The translations under genes were made by a program, and so were the position numbers. This document shows, one piece after another, positions 54,401 through 62,732 of a stretch of DNA of 64,000 nucleotides. Position 1 is the stretch's first letter; every line of letters begins with the position of its first letter. The notes under the pieces are model-generated. The model had not been told where the DNA came from. It saw only the letters and a list, made by a program, of their open reading frames with translations, and did not search any database. Source of the DNA: an uncultured Siphonobacter sp. (lineage in GTDB: Bacteria > Bacteroidota > Bacteroidia > Cytophagales > Spirosomataceae); the NCBI GenBank assembly GCA_913774715.1, contig CAJYHS010000049.1:1-64000 (forward strand). The letters run 5' to 3'.

Positions 54401-54879
54401 ATCAGCAAATGCAACAGATGCAGCAGGGTGGTAGTAAGCAGGGAAGACAATTTTCGGAACAAATGGCTCAAATGGCCGCTCAGCAGGCGGCTATCCGTAA
54501 ACAACTTCAGGAAGCTATGGAGCGATTGAAAGGGACAGATGCTGGCAAAAAGTTACAGAATGAAGCAAATGATCTTATGAAAAAAATGGATCAGACCGAA
54601 GAAGATTTGGTAAATAAACGTCTTACTCAAAATACTATTAATCGTAATAAAGACATCTTAACCCGTCTACTGGAATCAGAAAAGGCTATCCAGCAGCAGG
54701 AAGAAGATGAGAAGCGTAAATCAGAAACCGCAAAGCCTTTACCACCTAAGGTACCGCCTGCTTTCGAGCAGTACGTTAAGGAAAAGCAAAAGCAGACTGA
54801 ATTACTTCGAACGGTTCCGCCCTCTCTGGCTCCGTTCTACAAAAAGGAAGTGGATCTATACTTTAAGAAACTTCGTTAA
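51433..54879 (+). CDS. DUF4175-type membrane protein with long Gln/Lys-rich coiled coil
   Basis: A 1148-residue protein. N-terminal transmembrane segments (about 27-48, 56-78) and a third near 155-172, a middle region with Ig-like beta strands (NLSVPEGTRIEWSF), then from about 510 to 960 a very long coiled coil rich in Gln, Lys, Glu and Met, followed by a charged C-terminus. The general architecture matches the conserved Bacteroidota DUF4175 family, whose function is unknown. It lies between rnr and ybeY. The Gln-rich middle explains the hydrophobic antisense frames seen on the other strand. Confidence 0.82.
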   Translation: MQQSPISTLLGQLDEYKRKFYTNLLLKGILFSAAVVLSAYLLFNTLEYFGHFGSIFRTVLFFGFVAVFLFSTIFWVIKPLVYLYGKQKPLSNEQAAQQIGRFFPEVGDRLLNTLQLVGLNHNQNELILASIEQKSQQLTLVKFADAVKLDENKKYIKFVAIPALAIIAILLAWPQFFTKSTTRIVYFTNEFAEEAPFTFLLENKELQAFKNEDYTVKLNLQGDAIPESVYLTFEGRRFKMESTDQRHYQYTFRKVQQDIDFKFEAAGYTSNAYEIDLISRPNLTGFAVTLNYPAYLNKPNESVENTGNLSVPEGTRIEWSFDASETDAVNLAFEGETEQQTAKKAMIGGFSFAKQARKSGEYQVFLKNKYANNREPVSFFLNVIPDKYPTISLEQYRDSTLYNYLVLGGNIGDDYGVSNLKLYYRIQREGKPEPKAYASLGIPFSKGQTIQSFYYQWSTDSLKLAPGDKIEYFVQVWDNDGVNGAKAAKTGVMNYSIPSKQAIDKEIDQAIDKTETQMDRSLSKAQQLKKELEALETRLRNKRDLDYQDKKQVEELLKKRQELQDEIRQLQELNQSLTEKQQRFSEQKPELAKKFEQLQKLMNELMKNDSDKLYEQLKQMLEKNQDERMLDMLDRLKSKERNAEKDLDRAMQLFKRLQREQKLDKTIEELKKLAENQEQLAQKTDQNKDQKSDKHQVNDSKNKDAKSGKNDPDSLKNQNSGEKDQDSKQDQKPEENASPLQQEQQKLQEDMKNVKEELQQVEELNKELKDMENMDMGKQEQEDILKQQEQSMQDMKKGDQKSSAKKQKQAAQQMQKLAQKLSDMKQEAEMEENQENMDHLRDILENLVHLSFDQERLMKEFRGIQLADPRFVKLAQEQIKMQDDAKIIEDSLYSLAKRVMQIEAFVTREVGSMKKNMDDAAKSIRERKLSQATARQQFAMTNMNNLALMLSDVLKQMQENAMNMMASGKGKGKKQKGNSPGMSKQQEQMNQQMQQMQQGGSKQGRQFSEQMAQMAAQQAAIRKQLQEAMERLKGTDAGKKLQNEANDLMKKMDQTEEDLVNKRLTQNTINRNKDILTRLLESEKAIQQQEEDEKRKSETAKPLPPKVPPAFEQYVKEKQKQTELLRTVPPSLAPFYKKEVDLYFKKLR

Positions 54880-54887
54880 CCTTATTG

Positions 54888-54918
54888 AAAGCTGAATCGA
54901 AAGGTTCAGCTTTTTTCT
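54888..54918 (+). terminator. Terminator after the DUF4175-type gene
   Basis: The perfect arms AAAGCTGAA/TTCAGCTTT with an eight-base loop are followed by TTTTTT. Confidence 0.85.
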
Positions 54919-55004
54919 TTTTTCAGACTCATCATTAGTGGAATTATTAAATTGTATATTGGCTTGTACATTATTAATAGTCAGGCCATTAGTTATGCAT
55001 GTTC

Positions 55005-55037
55005 TTATCCACTAGGTTTTCCACAGAGTTATCCACC
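55005..55037 (+). other. Cluster of three DnaA-box-like sequences
   Basis: TTATCCACT (55005-55013), TTTTCCACA (55017-55025) and TTATCCACC (55029-55037) each differ by one base from the DnaA box TTATNCACA. All face the same way within 33 bp, upstream of ybeY. Together with the two palindromes at 55523-55576 and the larger cluster at 60160-60684 they mark an origin-like neighbourhood. Confidence 0.6.
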
Positions 55038-55075
55038 GTTTCACGTTCAGGCTTCTATCCTACTTGAATTAGCCT

Positions 55076-55083
55076 TATCTTTG
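55076..55083 (+). promoter_or_regulatory. Possible ybeY promoter
   Basis: TATCTTTG is an exact TAnnTTTG -7 box 21 bp before the ybeY start; no good -33 element is at the right distance. Confidence 0.45.
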
Positions 55084-55104
55084 TGATTCTCAATTTGCTT
55101 TTAG

Positions 55105-55521
55105 ATGATTCGCTATTTCATAGAGGACGTAGAATTCAAAGTCCCGTTTCCACAAAAAATTCGTCGCTGGCTTAATACAGTTGCCTTAGCTGAAGGATTC
55201 AAAATTCAAGAGTTAAACTATATTTTTTGTTCCGACGAGTATCTACACAAGATCAATGTTGAATATCTGGAACATGATACGTATACCGATATTATTACGT
55301 TCGATAATTCAGAAGAAGAGGGCATACTTAGCGGAGATATTTTCATAAGTGTGGAACGAGTTGAAGATAATGCCCGTTCACTCAATACTCTTTTTTATGA
55401 TGAGCTTTGTCGGGTAGTTGTTCATGGGGTACTTCACCTTTCAGGATACCTGGACAAAACCGATGAAGAAGAAGCTGAAATGCGTCGCTTAGAGTCTCAT
55501 TATCTGGCTTTAAGACCTTAA
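55105..55521 (+). CDS. ybeY: rRNA maturation RNase YbeY
   Basis: Zn-dependent endoribonuclease for 16S rRNA 3' end processing and quality control. It has 138 residues with the metal-binding motif HGVLHLSGYLD (three His: VVHGVLHLSGY) near 110-120. The conserved central region is HDTYTDIITFDNSEEEGILS. The ATG at 55105 is followed directly by family-like sequence. Its 110-bp downstream gap carries two parS-like palindromes before mnmG. Confidence 0.95.
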   Translation: MIRYFIEDVEFKVPFPQKIRRWLNTVALAEGFKIQELNYIFCSDEYLHKINVEYLEHDTYTDIITFDNSEEEGILSGDIFISVERVEDNARSLNTLFYDELCRVVVHGVLHLSGYLDKTDEEEAEMRRLESHYLALRP

Positions 55522-55522
55522 T

Positions 55523-55576
55523 ATTTTCACGTGAAACATTATTTTTTTGTAAAAATTTATGTTTCCACGTGAAACA
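55523..55576. other. Two parS-like CACGTG palindromes
   Basis: ATTTTCACGTGAAACA (55523-55538, two mismatches to the parS consensus TGTTTCACGTGAAACA) and GTTTCCACGTGAAACA (55561-55576, three mismatches, one of which is tolerated in known sites), centres 38 bp apart. They lie between ybeY and mnmG. Such 16-mers bind ParB and nucleate chromosome segregation near origins. Location beside mnmG, often near origins in other phyla, supports this. Confidence 0.6.
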
Positions 55577-55640
55577 TTCAAAAAGTATAAAAATTCACAC
55601 AGCCCTAACGATTACTCTGCTAAAGCATTAAGTGCTGAAA

Positions 55641-57521
55641 ATGAGTAACATACAAAAGATGTTTAACGAGTACGATGTCATAGTAGTGGGAGCCGGCCAC
55701 GCCGGATGTGAAGCGGCTCATGCGGCAGCTCAAATGGGTTCTAAAGTCATGCTCATCACAATGAACATGAATACGATTGCCCAGATGTCCTGTAACCCGG
55801 CTATGGGTGGAGTAGCCAAAGGTCAGATTGTACGGGAAGTAGATGCTCTTGGAGGTATGTCAGGAATTATTTCTGATAAAACCATGATTCAGTTCCGCAT
55901 GTTAAACCGTTCGAAAGGACCTGCCATGTGGTCTCCGCGATGCCAGTCTGATCGGATGCGTTTTGCAGAAGAATGGCGTTTAGCTCTGGAGCAAAATTTA
56001 AATGTTGACTTCTGGCAGGAAACGGTAACCGGACTTTTAGTAGAAGACGGAAAAGTGACGGGCGTACGTACCCAACTCGGATTGGAAATCAAATCTAAAT
56101 CGGTGGTATTAACCAATGGAACCTTCCTGAATGGATTGATTCACATTGGTGAAAAACAGTTTGGCGGCGGACGTACGGCTGAACGAGCTGCAACGGGCAT
56201 TACGGAACAACTCGTTCAATTAGGCTTTGAAGCTGGACGAATGAAAACCGGAACACCGCCACGGGTAGATGCCCGAAGTCTGGATTATTCTAAAATGGAA
56301 GAACAGCTAGGCGACGAGGTCCCTAATAAGTTTTCCTACCTGGATACCCCTACTTTAAAGGAACAACGCAGCTGCTGGATTACGTATACCAATCACGAAG
56401 TGCATGAAATTCTGCGGACCGGGTTTGAAAAATCGCCCATGTTTGCAGGACGGATTAAAGGATTAGGCCCCCGCTACTGCCCTTCGGTTGAAGATAAAAT
56501 CAACCGTTTCGCGGATAAAGATCGTCATCAGATTTTCGTAGAACCAGAAGGATGGAATACCGTTGAAGTGTATGTCAATGGATTTTCAACCTCTCTTCCG
56601 GAAGATGTACAATACGCTGCCTTGAAGAAAATACCTGGTTTTGAAAATGTGCGTATGTTCCGTCCGGGTTATGCTATTGAGTATGACTTCTTCCCTCCCA
56701 CTCAGTTAAAGTCTACATTGGAGACCCAGTTAATTCAGGGATTATTCTTCGCTGGACAGATCAACGGAACAACAGGTTACGAGGAAGCCGCATGCCAAGG
56801 ACTCATGGCGGGTATCAATGCCCATAACCAGGTTCACGGAAAAGAGCCTTTCGTTCTGCATCGATCAGAAGCGTATATCGGAGTATTGATCGATGACCTG
56901 ATCAATAAAGGTACGGAAGAGCCCTACCGGATGTTTACCTCCCGAGCTGAGTACAGAACTCTGCTTCGTCAGGATAATGCAGACCTTCGATTGACTGAAA
57001 AAGGCTATCAATTGGGTCTGGCTTCGGAAGAACGGTATCAAAAGGTTCAGCAGAAGCAAGAAATGACCGCTCGATTGATTGACGCTCTTAAGAAAATGAA
57101 GGTTGCTCCAGAGGAAGCAAATGCGGGTCTGGAGCGTCAGAACTCGGCTTTATTACGGGAAAAGACCAATTTATACCAGCTTTTAAAGCGTCCAGAATTG
57201 GATATTCACGGACTTCTCGACCTAAGTACTGCTACAGCGGAACTACGGAGCCAATATTCAGATGAAATTCTGGAGCAGGCGGAGATCAATGTGAAGTATG
57301 AAGACTACATGGAACGGGAGCGGAGTCAGGTGGAAAAACTGAGTCGCCTCGAAAATCTGGTCATTCATCCTAACTTCGACTATAGCAAACTGACGGCTTT
57401 ATCTATTGAAAGTCGGCAGAAGTTGACCCGCATTCGTCCCGAAACCTTAGGACAGGCATCACGGATCAGTGGGGTATCTCCATCGGATATTTCAATTTTG
57501 ATGGTACACCTCGGACGCTAA
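55641..57521 (+). CDS. mnmG: tRNA uridine 5-carboxymethylaminomethyl modification enzyme MnmG
   Basis: The FAD enzyme of the MnmE-MnmG pair that makes cmnm5U34. It has 626 residues from ATG 55641 ([12 protein letters not shown]); ATG 55659 is also possible, and the longer frame begins at GTG 55632. The FAD motif [18 protein letters not shown], the Cys-bearing [50 protein letters not shown] and the C-terminal [15 protein letters not shown] are family signatures. It lies directly after the parS-like sites. Confidence 0.97.
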   Translation: MSNIQKMFNEYDVIVVGAGHAGCEAAHAAAQMGSKVMLITMNMNTIAQMSCNPAMGGVAKGQIVREVDALGGMSGIISDKTMIQFRMLNRSKGPAMWSPRCQSDRMRFAEEWRLALEQNLNVDFWQETVTGLLVEDGKVTGVRTQLGLEIKSKSVVLTNGTFLNGLIHIGEKQFGGGRTAERAATGITEQLVQLGFEAGRMKTGTPPRVDARSLDYSKMEEQLGDEVPNKFSYLDTPTLKEQRSCWITYTNHEVHEILRTGFEKSPMFAGRIKGLGPRYCPSVEDKINRFADKDRHQIFVEPEGWNTVEVYVNGFSTSLPEDVQYAALKKIPGFENVRMFRPGYAIEYDFFPPTQLKSTLETQLIQGLFFAGQINGTTGYEEAACQGLMAGINAHNQVHGKEPFVLHRSEAYIGVLIDDLINKGTEEPYRMFTSRAEYRTLLRQDNADLRLTEKGYQLGLASEERYQKVQQKQEMTARLIDALKKMKVAPEEANAGLERQNSALLREKTNLYQLLKRPELDIHGLLDLSTATAELRSQYSDEILEQAEINVKYEDYMERERSQVEKLSRLENLVIHPNFDYSKLTALSIESRQKLTRIRPETLGQASRISGVSPSDISILMVHLGR

Positions 57522-57541
57522 TCCATTCAGACGTTCTCATG

Positions 57542-57571
57542 AAAACCCCTTCCGTTGCGAAGGGGTTTTTT
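57542..57571 (+). terminator. Terminator after mnmG
   Basis: A perfect 11-bp stem AAAACCCCTTC/GAAGGGGTTTT, loop CGTTGC, then T run. Confidence 0.88.
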
Positions 57572-57657
57572 ATTACCTTAAGCATATTTAACGAAGTCAT
57601 GAAAGATGCTCGACTGATATGCTCAGGGAATCAAAACTCATCGGTTATTTTTGAAGC

Positions 57658-58548
57658 ATGAAAATGGAAACCCTCAGTTGCTGCCCGGTATGCAAAGGGG
57701 AGCAAAATACCCCCTACCTGGTTTGCAAAGATTATACCGTTAGTCAGGAAGAATTTACCCTCGAACAATGCCAGTCCTGTGGTTTTGTTTTCACGAACCC
57801 ACGTCCCGTAGAAGATGAAATTGGAGCCTATTATCAGTCCACCGATTACATTTCTCACAGCAATACCAAACAGGGATTAGTTGCAAAAGCCTATCATAGT
57901 GTTCGAAAGATTACGCTGCAAAACAAGCTCAAACTGGTGAATGAACTAAGCCCCCAAAAGGGTCGCTTATTAGATGTGGGTTGTGGAACGGGCATGTTCT
58001 TATCGGTATGTAAAGAGGGGGGCTGGCAAGTGTCCGGAGTGGAGCCCGATCCCGGAGCTCGCCAGATTGCAGTTGAACAAACCGCTGAAAATATCCAGCC
58101 TTCTATTCTTGAAAGTTATGCCGGTGAAACCTTCCAGGTTATTACCATGTGGCACGTATTGGAGCACATTCACCAACTTGAAGCAACGCTAAACTGGCTA
58201 AAAGAGCGAGTAGCTACCCAGGGACATTTGGTCATTGCAGTGCCAAACTTACAATCTCTCGATGCTCAGGAATATGGGAAACACTGGGCTGCTTATGATG
58301 TGCCCCGCCACCTGTATCACTTTTCTCAAAAAGCCATTCATCAATTAGTAACCGAAAAAGGATTTACGCTCACGCAAACCTTACCCATGCCTTTCGATTC
58401 GTTTTACGTGAGTATGCTCAGCACTAAATATAGGGATGGTAATATCAATTATGTGGAAGCCGTCCGGAAAGGACTTCGCTCGAATCAGTGGGCCAAAAGT
58501 CATCAGAACAATTACTCCAGCCTTATATATGTATTCAAAAAAGCATAG
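57658..58548 (+). CDS. Class I SAM-dependent methyltransferase with N-terminal zinc ribbon
   Basis: A 296-residue protein. Two Cys pairs at the N-terminus (CCPVCKGEQ and QCQSCGFVF) form a zinc-ribbon-like module; the SAM motif is LLDVGCGTGMFLSVCKEGG (about 103-121), then MWHVLEHIHQL. This matches the Methyltransf_23 group with N-terminal zinc-binding domain, common near cell-surface polysaccharide genes. The substrate is unknown. Its end overlaps the start of the next gene by about 20 bp, so translation is probably coupled. Confidence 0.9.
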   Translation: MKMETLSCCPVCKGEQNTPYLVCKDYTVSQEEFTLEQCQSCGFVFTNPRPVEDEIGAYYQSTDYISHSNTKQGLVAKAYHSVRKITLQNKLKLVNELSPQKGRLLDVGCGTGMFLSVCKEGGWQVSGVEPDPGARQIAVEQTAENIQPSILESYAGETFQVITMWHVLEHIHQLEATLNWLKERVATQGHLVIAVPNLQSLDAQEYGKHWAAYDVPRHLYHFSQKAIHQLVTEKGFTLTQTLPMPFDSFYVSMLSTKYRDGNINYVEAVRKGLRSNQWAKSHQNNYSSLIYVFKKA

Positions 58549-60151
58549 CCATTTTCAAGCCTTTCTCTGGTCCATTATAATAATGGCTGGTCTGGCGGGA
58601 TGTGCCCAACAGAGTTCACCGACGGGTGGAGAAAAGGACACCACACCACCGAAAGTTGTTCGTCAGGTACCTGAAAATTTAACAACAAATTTTAAAGGTA
58701 GAATCGTCGAGCTGGATTTTGACGAATACATTAACATTGACAACCTCAATCAGCAATTACTCATTACCCCAGCCATTGAAGGAACATTTGACTTTAAAAC
58801 CTTTCCCAAAGGGGTACGTATTACTTTCGAACAGGACTTCAAACCGAATACGACTTATACCCTCAATTTTCGGAATGCCTTTAAAGATGTAACGGAACGA
58901 AACCCGGCCCGGAATGTCAAACTTGTATTTAGTACGGGTACTCAACTCGACTCGCTTCGGATGCAGGGAACGGTAAAGGAGTTACTCACCGATCGTCCGG
59001 TGTATGACGCTTTGGTAGGATTATACCAGTACAGCGACACGTTGAAGTTTTCCAAAAACAAACCGTATTACCTAACGAAGACCGACAGTTCGGGTCGATT
59101 TGATCTGGAAAATATGTCTCCGGGAAAGTATCGTCTGGCGGCTTTGAAAGATGTGAACAATAACCTTTTGTATAATACGGAAAAGGAAGCCATCGCTTTT
59201 CATCCCAATCCCATTACCCTACCCGGCTTCACCGATACACCCGTTCTGAAAATTACGAATGCCGATCAGTCGCCGCAGCGAACGCCGAAAACATTAGCTA
59301 CTGCCCGGACTTTTTCTTTAATCTACCCCAAAGGAATAACCTCGGCTCAGGTCAAATTTACAGGCGATAGTTTGCCGTATGCTCTGATGGAATCTAATCA
59401 GATTCGTTTTTATAACACCATCAATTCTACCGATACCTTACGAGCTAGCATTACCGTTCAGGATTCATTAGGTCGCAGCTTCACCAGTGAACAAAAAATT
59501 CGTTTCCGCGAAAAAGGTAAACGCGATGGAGATACTCGGGAACCTCTGGAATTGAAACAGACCCCCAAGAGCGGAGAGGATGTAGATGAGATTTTCAAAA
59601 TGCAGATGGTCTTTAATAAACCCATCACTCGCTTCAATCCATTGATGGTCCGTATTCAGGAAGATACCATTCGCGATGTCAATTTCAGTGCTAATGATTT
59701 TGAATGGAACGCCTATCGAACCGAATTGAAAATTGAAAAAGAATTAAAGTTCCGAAGAGACGTTCGTAGCATTTTTCCGAAAGGTACTTTCATTTCAATT
59801 GAAGAAGATACGGTGCAGGCCGTAAAGAATTTGAATCCCTTACGTGATCCTGAAAAGTACGGGACCATTAGCGGTGAAGTTCGAAACGTCCAGTCTAACT
59901 ATATCGTCGAGTTATTAAGTGCTGCCGACTTTAAAGTCGTTCGGAGTATTCTGAATACAAGCCCTTATACCTTCACAGCCGTTCCACCGGGAACGTATAA
60001 GTTAAGGCTGATTCTTGATCTCAATAAAAATGGAAAATGGGATGCCGGAAATCCCGATGAATTTATACCCCCTGAGCCGGTTGTTGTTTTCCCCAATGAT
60101 ATTAAGCTAAAAGCTAACTTCGAACTACTAGGAAACGACTTTTCATTATAG
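58529..60151 (+). CDS. Ig-like domain lipoprotein
   Basis: 540 residues from ATG 58529 (MYSKKHSHFQAFLW), chosen because it opens into a signal peptide with lipobox LAGC; the frame runs 31 codons upstream inside the methyltransferase gene. An N-terminal Ig-like (SbsA/Big) domain follows (PPKVVRQVPENLTTNFKGRI), then a carboxypeptidase-regulatory-like insert (PGKYRLAALKDVNNN) and repeated Ig units, ending in PGTYKLRLILDLNKNGKWD. It is an outer-surface or periplasmic lipoprotein of unknown role. It is the last gene before the origin candidate. Confidence 0.85.
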   Translation: MYSKKHSHFQAFLWSIIIMAGLAGCAQQSSPTGGEKDTTPPKVVRQVPENLTTNFKGRIVELDFDEYINIDNLNQQLLITPAIEGTFDFKTFPKGVRITFEQDFKPNTTYTLNFRNAFKDVTERNPARNVKLVFSTGTQLDSLRMQGTVKELLTDRPVYDALVGLYQYSDTLKFSKNKPYYLTKTDSSGRFDLENMSPGKYRLAALKDVNNNLLYNTEKEAIAFHPNPITLPGFTDTPVLKITNADQSPQRTPKTLATARTFSLIYPKGITSAQVKFTGDSLPYALMESNQIRFYNTINSTDTLRASITVQDSLGRSFTSEQKIRFREKGKRDGDTREPLELKQTPKSGEDVDEIFKMQMVFNKPITRFNPLMVRIQEDTIRDVNFSANDFEWNAYRTELKIEKELKFRRDVRSIFPKGTFISIEEDTVQAVKNLNPLRDPEKYGTISGEVRNVQSNYIVELLSAADFKVVRSILNTSPYTFTAVPPGTYKLRLILDLNKNGKWDAGNPDEFIPPEPVVVFPNDIKLKANFELLGNDFSL

Positions 60152-60159
60152 TTATCTGC

Positions 60160-60741
60160 TTATCCACATCACAAGCCTGTCCCATTCGGACGGGCTTTTT
60201 TTATATTCAAAAGGTATGAATAAGTCGATTTTAGACTGTGGAAAAGTCCTGTGGAAAACGGAGTTCACGAGCGGAAAACAGGATACTACGGAAAAGCTAC
60301 ATTCTAAATTAAAAATGTCCAAACTTTATGTGGATAAGAACGTTGATAAAGGGGCATTTTAGTGTGGAAACTGGGGATAAAGCCTGTGGACTATTCACAG
60401 GGCTATCCACAATGCAAAGGCTGAAGACTGAAATTTGAAGTTATCCGTTGAAAACTCCCGAGTAATCCCCAAATCATACACGAGTTATTAACCGTTTTTC
60501 CAGGGCTAAAAATTATCCACTTTTCCACGGTGTATAACTCTTCAAAATGTGGGTAAATGAGATTTAATTGTAAATCAGTATATTAGATGTGTACAAGGAT
60601 GTGGGTAAGTGTGGACAAGCTGGGATTTAATCAACGATGATTCGACCAAGCCTTTTTGAAAAAAAATTTATTCACTTTTCCACCGGCTATATAACAACCA
60701 TTAAAAAAGATTTTAAAAAAAGATATTCTTAATAAATGTAA
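60160..60741. other. Probable chromosomal replication origin (oriC)
   Basis: A 582-bp gene-free region. Exact DnaA boxes are TTATCCACA (60160-60168) and TGTGGATAA (60329-60337). One-mismatch boxes lie near 60237, 60250, 60372, 60391, 60403, 60513, 60548, 60600, 60610 and 60668, on both strands. A very A/T-rich tract (about 60685-60741) ends the region and could be the unwinding element. Two further boxes lie at 62687 and 62724. The density is far above chance; use as an origin is inference. Confidence 0.75.
60173..60202 (+). terminator. Terminator after the Ig-like lipoprotein gene
   Basis: The stem AAGCCTGTCC/GGACGGGCTT (one mismatch), loop CATTC, then seven T. It lies just inside the origin candidate and shields it from transcription. 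Confidence 0.85.
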
Positions 60742-62577
60742 ATGGTGAAGAAACTGTTCAGACTGTTCTTTTGTGGAGCTCTTCTGATTTCGTTCGGAAG
60801 TCATGCTCAGCTTATGCCCGCTCAGACGGAGACGCCGGAAGTTCAATTGGGGAAAGAATACCTTCGCAATGGGGAATATGAAAAAGCCCGTGCTACCCTT
60901 GAAAAATTAGTGAAGGATAAAAATGTATTCACGGAAGTATATGAACCTTACTTAGAAAGTCTGGTGAAATTGAAAGACTGGAATCAGGCTGAGAAGTTTC
61001 TAAAGAAGCAGATCAAGGAAGAACCAGAAAATCCATTCTATTCGCTAGACTATGCCCGCCTGCTCGAAAGTCAGGGAAAAGTAAAAGATGCTGATAAGTG
61101 GTACAATGAGGCATTGGCCAAAGGACAGCGAAAAGAAGAATGGACCTATCGAATGGGAAAGAACCTCGCGGATAAAGATCAGCTTGATTTGGCTCTAAAA
61201 CTCTTCCAGGAAGCTCGGAAAGCTCAAAAGGATCAATCCCATTATTCGTTGCAGATCGCTCGTCTGCATCGACTTTTGGGCCAGTCTGACGCCATGATTG
61301 AGGAATATCTTGTCTTCGGTTCGAATGAAAGTAATACCGATCTGGTCCAGGGTATTCTTCAGGATGAGATGAAAGACGAGAAAATCGTCCTTGCTCTGGA
61401 GAAAACGCTTTACCGGAAAGTACAGGAATTACCCAACGAAAAGTACTACGGTGAAATGCTCGTCTGGTACTTGCTTCAGCAGAAAGAATTCGGCAAAGCG
61501 TTTATTCAGGCCCGTGCTCTGGATCGTCGATTAAAGCTGGAAGGACAGAAAGTAACCGAGATTGGCTTCCTCGCCATGCAGAACAAAGATTACGAAGCAG
61601 CGGGGAAAGTTTTTGAGTATTTGGTGAAAGAATACCCCAAAAGTACCAATTATCCCGTTTATCGTCGGTTACTGATTAACGCCAAAGAAGAAGTGGTAAA
61701 GACCACCTATCCCGTTAAGCAGGAAGACATCCGGGTGTTAATCAACGAATACGGTCGCTTATTAACGGAGTTAGGTGAAAATCCACGAACGTTGGAAGCC
61801 TTGCGGAATTCCGCCCATCTCTACGCTTTTTATCTGGACGAAAAAGATACGGCAGCGGCCATCTTGCAGAAAGCCATTCAGATTGGTGGAATGGATCAGG
61901 AGTTTGTGAATAAGTGCAAGCTGGAGTTAGGCGACGTATTCCTGCTCAAGGGCGAACCTTGGGAATCCACATTACTCTATTCTCAAGTGGAAAAGTCGGC
62001 GAAAGATAGTCCGATGGGTTATGACGCCAAGTTGAAAAATGCGAAACTGTCGTACTATAAGGGCGATTTTGAGTTGGCCAAAGACGTGCTGGATATTCTC
62101 AAAAAAGCGACTACCCGCGAAATTTCTAACGATGCCATCGAACTGAGTTTATTAATTCAGGACAATACGGGTATGGACACCACTGAAACGGCCATGAAAG
62201 CCTACGCAGCGGTGGACTTATTACTTTTTCAGAATCGTACGGATGAAGCTCTGGCTTCACTCAATGATTTGTATCAGAAATACAAAGATCATTCGCTGGC
62301 CGATGAGATTCTTTGGCGAAGAGCGAACACACTGATCAAAGAAAACCGGACGGATGAAGCGATTGAAGATCTGGATAAAATCATCAAAACGCATTCGCAG
62401 GACATTCTGGGCGACGATGCTCTGTTCCTGATGGCAAAGCTTCAACAGGAGAATAAAAACGATAAGGAAACAGCCATGAAGCTGTATCAAGAGATTCTGA
62501 CCAAGTACCCCGGAAGCATTTATACCGCCGAAGCTCGTAAGCGTTTCAGAAATCTACGGGGCGACGCAATAAATTAA
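60742..62577 (+). CDS. TPR repeat protein
   Basis: A 611-residue secreted or periplasmic protein: signal peptide KLFRLFFCGALLISFGSHAQ, then about 12 helix-turn-helix TPR-like units (KEYLRNGEYEKARATLEKLV, AEKFLKKQIKEEPENPFYS, ADKWYNEALAKGQRKEE and others), ending with EARKRFRNLRGDAIN. Such solenoids scaffold protein complexes; the partner is unknown. Its start codon sits immediately after the AT-rich end of the origin candidate, and its transcript points away from it. Confidence 0.88.
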   Translation: MVKKLFRLFFCGALLISFGSHAQLMPAQTETPEVQLGKEYLRNGEYEKARATLEKLVKDKNVFTEVYEPYLESLVKLKDWNQAEKFLKKQIKEEPENPFYSLDYARLLESQGKVKDADKWYNEALAKGQRKEEWTYRMGKNLADKDQLDLALKLFQEARKAQKDQSHYSLQIARLHRLLGQSDAMIEEYLVFGSNESNTDLVQGILQDEMKDEKIVLALEKTLYRKVQELPNEKYYGEMLVWYLLQQKEFGKAFIQARALDRRLKLEGQKVTEIGFLAMQNKDYEAAGKVFEYLVKEYPKSTNYPVYRRLLINAKEEVVKTTYPVKQEDIRVLINEYGRLLTELGENPRTLEALRNSAHLYAFYLDEKDTAAAILQKAIQIGGMDQEFVNKCKLELGDVFLLKGEPWESTLLYSQVEKSAKDSPMGYDAKLKNAKLSYYKGDFELAKDVLDILKKATTREISNDAIELSLLIQDNTGMDTTETAMKAYAAVDLLLFQNRTDEALASLNDLYQKYKDHSLADEILWRRANTLIKENRTDEAIEDLDKIIKTHSQDILGDDALFLMAKLQQENKNDKETAMKLYQEILTKYPGSIYTAEARKRFRNLRGDAIN

Positions 62578-62605
62578 GCATTCATTTCGATTGTTATTCT
62601 AGAGC

Positions 62606-62664
62606 TCGTGGCCCGTGGGAAGCCGTTGGAAAACGGATGTGGGCCGCAACCGGATGGGCCACGA
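62606..62664 (+). other. Stable branched hairpin after the TPR gene
   Basis: TCGTGGCCC (62606-62614) pairs with GGGCCACGA (62656-62664), and inside CCGTT/AACGG (62623-62636) forms a tetraloop hairpin. No T run follows, so it is not a classical terminator. It may end the upstream transcript or be a small RNA. Confidence 0.45.
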
Positions 62665-62686
62665 ACTTCTATTCTTTTCATTGTGT

Positions 62687-62732
62687 TGTGGACAAGTCAT
62701 TCTCATTGTTAATAACCCCTAAGTTATCCACA
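62687..62732. other. Two further DnaA-box-like sequences
   Basis: TGTGGACAA (62687-62695, one mismatch) and TTATCCACA (62724-62732, exact). The latter overlaps the A of the next start codon. Confidence 0.55.

Noticed and set aside
58436-58528. N-terminal extension of the Ig-like lipoprotein within the methyltransferase gene
   Set aside because: The signal peptide and lipobox begin only at 58529, and the extension is antagonistic in frame to the methyltransferase C-terminus.
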